Shown: piece after piece, positions 38,035 to 41,884 of the stretch | How positions within the stretch are numbered: position 1 is the first letter of the stretch | Layout of the letters: each line of letters opens with the position of its first letter | NCBI GenBank assembly: GCA_964493205.1 | Contig: CAZBMJ010000017.1 | Location: 1 to 41,884 of the forward strand | DNA: 41,884 nt | From: CAZBMJ01 sp964493205 | GTDB lineage: Bacteria; Myxococcota; UBA727; JABDBI01 | Direction of reading: 5' to 3' | Notes under the pieces: generated by a model | Seen by the model: only the letters and a program-made list of their open reading frames with translations | Told to the model about the DNA's origin: nothing | Database searches by the model: none | Translations under genes and position numbers: made by a program

Positions 38035-40917
38035 TTAATTTTTAAACCTATCTATTTCATGAAGTAGTAAGGCTTTGATTTCGTCTTTGCTTAAACTTGA
38101 GGCATTTTTAAAGCTTTCATGTAAGATCGATTGAGCAGAAATTCGCTTTCTTTGTGCAAGAGCTATAACTTCACATTCAATACTGTCTTCAGCGATAAGC
38201 CTGATAACGTGAACAGTTTTCTTTTGCCCAATTCTGTGGGCCCTATCAATAGCTTGATCTTCTACAGCAGGATTCCACCACGGATCAGCAAATATTACAG
38301 TATCGGCTTGTGTTAAAGTTATCCCAGTGCCACCAGCTTTTAAGCTTACTACTATAATTTTAGGGCCGTCTTTATCTTGAAAGCTTCTAACTATTTCATC
38401 TCTGTTTTTAGTGCTACCATGAAGCCATAAGGCTCCTTGTGGACTTAATTCTTTAGAAATATTTACTATGTGTTCCTGCATTTTTAAAAACTGAGAGTAA
38501 ATAATCATTTTTCTGCCCATTTCTAAGCATTCGCTCATGATTTCTTTTAAAGCTACCAATTTGCCCGAGGCTTCTATGGAATAATCGCTAGAAGTTATTA
38601 AACTTGGATGACAACAAATTTGTCGTAAGCGAGTAAGGGCAGAAAGCAAAGTAAAATGAGTGTGGCGTTGGTCTTTATCGCTTAGTAAACCTTGATTAAA
38701 AGATGAACTTAGCTCTCCAACATACTGGCGATACAATTCTTTTTGCTGCAAACTTAACTTACAATTAATAATATTTTCAATTTTAGGTGGTAGTTCTGAC
38801 TCCACTTCTGCTTTTTTTCGTCTAGTAACAATAGGTGATAAAAGCATTTTTAGATTTAAAATATTTTTATTTTGATTGCTGTCACTAGGATTAGCAAATT
38901 GTTTTTCAAATGCAGTTCTTGAACCTAGAATACCATCTTCTACACAATCTAGAATATTAAACAAATCTCCAATATGATTTTCAATAGGTGTACCAGTAAG
39001 AGCGAGCCTATGTATGCAATTCAAAGACTTTGCTGATTTAAAACTGTCAGTTTGTTGATTTCGTATGTATTGAGCTTCATCTAGAATTAAGGTTGAAAAC
39101 TTTATTTCTGCAAGTTTCGTGTCAATATCTCTTCTTAAAATAGCGTAGCTCGTTATTAAAATATCAAAATCTTCAAGTTTTTCTTGATGATGTCGCTCTG
39201 CGCCATGCCATTTTTGTACTTTGAGAGTGGGTATATGTTTTTGAGCTTCCTGTGCCCAGACATCTATAACGCTGGTTGGGCAGACAACTAGTGCTGGTTT
39301 ATTAACGAGTTTTTCTTCTTTTAGTTTTGCTAAGTGAGTCAAAACCATTAATGTCTTACCAAGCCCCATTTCATCACCTAATAAGCCACCAAGACCCGAA
39401 CGAAATAATGATGATAGCCAAGCAACAGCATCATGTTGATAAGGTCTTAGGGTTGTTTGTAAATCAGTAGGTAATTTTTTATCATTTTCATCTACTTCTA
39501 GAGAAAATTTTGCAATAAGTTCTGTTAGTGCTGGGCTCGCTTTCACTTCCATATAATCTTTTAAGGCATTAATAATCAAAGCAACCTGGGCGATGGGTTT
39601 ATCTTTATAAAAATTAGGTTTTTCTATATTGAAGGCCTGAGTAAAATAATTGACGCTGGTGATAATATCTTCGTTTAAGATAACCAAAGTATCTTCATCG
39701 ACCACCAAAATATTGTCTTTAGCCTTTTTAAAAGATGAAAAAATAATATCTTTTTCATCAAAATCTTTGCCTAAACTGATAGCGACTTCTACACGGTTAG
39801 AGGTTTTTTCAAATTCTCTAAGAATTAAATAAGGTTTTTTTTCTAGTTCTATTATATTCGGCCTGGTTGTTTCATCAAGCTTTATATAGCTAGGTAGCAT
39901 GGAAGGGTTGCTTATATTTTTAATTAGTTCAAAAGCGCTTTCTCCTCTAAGCTCAAAGCCATCATGAAGCCTCGCAGGACCTGCCCCTAAGTGATATAAA
40001 AATTGTCTTGCGCTGTGTTCATTACTATAAGGCCTGCGCAGAAGAGTAGGGAGCTCTATATCTTCAACGTATTTTTCTTCGTTTAAGTTATGATCAACAG
40101 CTATATGAGTTGAAGGAATAGAGCCGGTGCTTTTTATCTCAACTTCATCTGTAAAATCATAATCTCTAATTTCTGTAACCAAATGTGCTCTAGCACACAT
40201 TTTTTTATTTAAGTCATCAATACTAAGTATCATTCTTAAGTAAATTTGACTGCTTTGTGGTTCTTTTGCTATTTCGTTTAAACAGGTAAAATCAATGCCT
40301 AAGCGTGATAAAGCATAAAACATTTGTCTTGATTCTTGCTGGCATAAACCCAAAATAGGCAATTCACCTGAGGAAACAATACTTTTTGCTTCATTTGGTG
40401 TTATTGGTGGAGAGATTAAATAAACTTTTGCGTCTTCATCGATAACATAGGCATTTATTTCTCCAAAAAATTGGGGGTTGTTAATTTTTTCGAGGCTTGA
40501 TTTTACTAAATAAAACTCCAGAATATTTTTTTCTTTATTCAAAAAAGCTTTTATGTAGGCGTGCTGCTTTGATTGAGTAATTACTCCAATGTTGGTAATT
40601 TCAAATGGAATGGCCCCACAAAAAGGTATTAATTTAGAAAATGAAGCATGATTTAATTGAAATTCACATTTATTTTTGGTCGGTTTCCCTTCTTTTAATA
40701 AAATATCTAGAACTTTTTGTTGCCTAGGTAAAATAATATTGCTGTTATTAATCGCATCATAAGGGTCGCTTAAAGAAGTTTGACTACTTCCAATATGGAC
40801 TTTTATTAAGCATTCACCTTGTCGTTCAGGAAGTTTATTGAAAGAAAACCAAATTCTTCCAGGGGCTTGTTTAATTTCTTCATTTAGTCGTAACCAAGAA
40901 TAAGGAGGATATTTCAC
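38035..40917 (-). CDS. SNF2-family helicase
   Basis: A 960-residue SWI2/SNF2 ATPase that moves along or remodels DNA-protein complexes. Residues 1-480 are an N-terminal region of unknown fold. The motor follows: Walker A GDEMGLGKT near 513-521, DEAQ box LILDEAQYIRN near 609, LTGTPIENHIGDLF, and the C-terminal helicase lobe with IYSQFLKM, VSLKAGGTGITLTQADTVIFADPWWNP and DQAIDRAHRIGQ. All seven motifs appear intact. It is the first gene of a minus-strand run that includes ASCH, ATPase and hydrolase. The divergent cytidine deaminase is 118 nt away. Confidence 0.92.
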   Translation of the reverse strand: MKYPPYSWLRLNEEIKQAPGRIWFSFNKLPERQGECLIKVHIGSSQTSLSDPYDAINNSNIILPRQQKVLDILLKEGKPTKNKCEFQLNHASFSKLIPFCGAIPFEITNIGVITQSKQHAYIKAFLNKEKNILEFYLVKSSLEKINNPQFFGEINAYVIDEDAKVYLISPPITPNEAKSIVSSGELPILGLCQQESRQMFYALSRLGIDFTCLNEIAKEPQSSQIYLRMILSIDDLNKKMCARAHLVTEIRDYDFTDEVEIKSTGSIPSTHIAVDHNLNEEKYVEDIELPTLLRRPYSNEHSARQFLYHLGAGPARLHDGFELRGESAFELIKNISNPSMLPSYIKLDETTRPNIIELEKKPYLILREFEKTSNRVEVAISLGKDFDEKDIIFSSFKKAKDNILVVDEDTLVILNEDIITSVNYFTQAFNIEKPNFYKDKPIAQVALIINALKDYMEVKASPALTELIAKFSLEVDENDKKLPTDLQTTLRPYQHDAVAWLSSLFRSGLGGLLGDEMGLGKTLMVLTHLAKLKEEKLVNKPALVVCPTSVIDVWAQEAQKHIPTLKVQKWHGAERHHQEKLEDFDILITSYAILRRDIDTKLAEIKFSTLILDEAQYIRNQQTDSFKSAKSLNCIHRLALTGTPIENHIGDLFNILDCVEDGILGSRTAFEKQFANPSDSNQNKNILNLKMLLSPIVTRRKKAEVESELPPKIENIINCKLSLQQKELYRQYVGELSSSFNQGLLSDKDQRHTHFTLLSALTRLRQICCHPSLITSSDYSIEASGKLVALKEIMSECLEMGRKMIIYSQFLKMQEHIVNISKELSPQGALWLHGSTKNRDEIVRSFQDKDGPKIIVVSLKAGGTGITLTQADTVIFADPWWNPAVEDQAIDRAHRIGQKKTVHVIRLIAEDSIECEVIALAQRKRISAQSILHESFKNASSLSKDEIKALLLHEIDRFKN

Positions 40918-41035
40918 AAATTAACTCTATTGTTATTAAAAATCATCCCAAGCATAATGAACTCAGGCTAAAAGGTCTAGTCAGTAATAAAAAAATGCTT
41001 TGTGAGTTTTATGAGTTTATATAAAAGAGGATTTT

Positions 41036-41446
41036 GTGGATAGTAAATTTATTGTAAAAATGTTAGATGCTGCTAATCAAGCTAGAAGCCAATCATATGC
41101 TCCTTATTCAAAATTTTTTGTGGGTTGTGCAATTATTCTTAAAGATGGTTCCATTTATACTGGGGCAAATATTGAAAATGCTAGTTATTCAGCCACCATA
41201 TGTGCTGAAAGAGTAGTTCTACCCATGGTAGTTTCCAAAGGCTTGCAAGATCAAATTATGGCTCTAGCTGTAGTGACAGATACACCAGAACCAACCAGTC
41301 CTTGTGGTGTATGTCGCCAATTTTTATCAGAATTTTTATTAGAAGATACACCTATAATTATTGGTAATTCCAATAAAAATTATATTATCACAAATATTAA
41401 AGAGCTGTTACCTATGGCTTTTACTAGAAAAGCTTTAATTAAGTGA
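41036..41446 (+). CDS. cdd: Cytidine deaminase
   Basis: Deaminates cytidine and deoxycytidine to uridine forms in pyrimidine salvage. The 136-residue protein is of the small tetrameric type: ENASYSATICAERVVLP contains the zinc-site Cys-Ala-Glu near 54-56, and SPCGVCRQFLSEF supplies the other two Cys. Start is GTG (41036-41038) with AGAGG 5 nt upstream. Normal length; fits a cell that salvages host nucleosides. Confidence 0.93.
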   Translation: MDSKFIVKMLDAANQARSQSYAPYSKFFVGCAIILKDGSIYTGANIENASYSATICAERVVLPMVVSKGLQDQIMALAVVTDTPEPTSPCGVCRQFLSEFLLEDTPIIIGNSNKNYIITNIKELLPMAFTRKALIK

Positions 41447-41486
41447 ATTGCAAATATTACTTATTTTTCTTAAAATAAGTATTAAT

Positions 41487-41884
41487 CTACTCAAGAGAAA
41501 GACCCGTAACTTGGCTTATAGTTTTCTTATCAATACCGGCTGTAAGCATATTTTGGGCTATAGCAAATTTGCTCTTTTCAACGCCAATTTCAATTCCTTC
41601 TTCTCTGCCTTCCTCTCTACCTTTTTCAATGCCATACTCTATGGTCGCTAAATAACTATTATAATACTTTTCTGATTGGTCATAGGTTAAGAGCTCTTCT
41701 TCATTCCAAGAAAAACGATTGAGCTCTTCATACACTCGCTCCATGATATCATCGCCTTCAATGATCTTTTGTACGTCATGTTCTGAAGTTGTTTCTGCAT
41801 GCTTAAAAAAATATGCCCATTTTTCTATGATAGTCTCAAGATTATTGATGGTTTTATTAAACTTAGGCAGCTCTAAAAATGTGA
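41487..41884 (-). CDS. Rpn-family recombination-promoting nuclease/putative transposase, partial
   Basis: The frame stays open to the window edge, so only the C-terminal 132 residues are seen. The visible part starts TFLELPKFNKTINNLETII, continues with EKWAYFFKHAE, and ends in a charged linker with repeats GREEGREEGIEIGVEKSK and ITQVTGLS-like helix-turn-helix tail (KKTISQVTGLSLE). This order is that of the PD-(D/E)XK Rpn/PDDEXK_2 family. The catalytic part lies outside the window. Such genes are often multi-copy in obligate intracellular bacteria. Confidence 0.8.
   Translation of the reverse strand, partial: TFLELPKFNKTINNLETIIEKWAYFFKHAETTSEHDVQKIIEGDDIMERVYEELNRFSWNEEELLTYDQSEKYYNSYLATIEYGIEKGREEGREEGIEIGVEKSKFAIAQNMLTAGIDKKTISQVTGLSLE

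Overview
The window is AT-rich (about one third G+C by eye), densely coded and free of rRNA, tRNA, CRISPR or complete insertion sequences. The organism looks like a Gram-negative proteobacterium on the deltaproteobacterial side (Myxococcota/Bdellovibrionota-like), probably host-associated. The clues are a matrixin protease with Cys-rich repeats and a MYXO-CTERM-like tail, a DUF4360-type secreted protein, a type-4 uracil-DNA glycosylase, a sigma-region-4-like regulator, a gamma/delta-style PcnB, and an unusual number of signal-peptide proteins that could act on host material. The taxonomic placement is inference from families, not a database result.

Layout. Positions 1-356 hold two copies of a palindromic repeat; a third lies at 29.0-29.1 kb. 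Positions 357-4940 carry central carbon genes: malic enzyme (maeB), enolase (eno) and, overlapping it, class II fructose-bisphosphatase (glpX), a gluconeogenic set. Next come a secreted protein with an EndoU-like N-terminus (4945-6495), a Bcr/CflA-type exporter with a strongly folded upstream region (7862-7961), an RsmB-like rRNA methyltransferase, an AbrB-like small protein, an outer-membrane-like protein, a sigma-like regulator and a uracil-DNA glycosylase. From 12.2 to 18.6 kb the minus strand carries a domain-permuted aconitase, nhaA, a secreted ubiquitin-like/repeat protein and citrate synthase. The ubiquitin-like gene sits between two 127-bp direct repeats, each made of a terminator plus the upstream region of the next gene.

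From 18.6 to 28 kb there are comM, a HigBA toxin-antitoxin pair with a palindromic operator, nusB, a DMT transporter, a two-gene secreted matrixin unit, an exported flavin monooxygenase with a MICAL-like motif, and pcnB with a coupled unknown gene. From 28 to 34.3 kb there are an ECF sigma factor, a deoxyhypusine-synthase-like protein, a secreted patatin, a DUF4360-like protein, and the minus-strand run zapA, 5-formyl-THF cyclo-ligase, tyrS. From 34.5 kb there are two small secreted proteins (one with its ribosome binding site inside a long hairpin), a serine hydrolase, a DUF4143 ATPase, an ASCH protein coupled to a SNF2 helicase, cytidine deaminase, and the 3' part of an Rpn-family nuclease running off the window.

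The most unusual content is the secreted ubiquitin-fold protein and its duplicated flanks, the 100-nt structured element at 7.9 kb, the covarying palindromic repeats, and the set of exported enzymes (EndoU-like, matrixin, flavin monooxygenase, patatin), which together read like a host-interaction repertoire.
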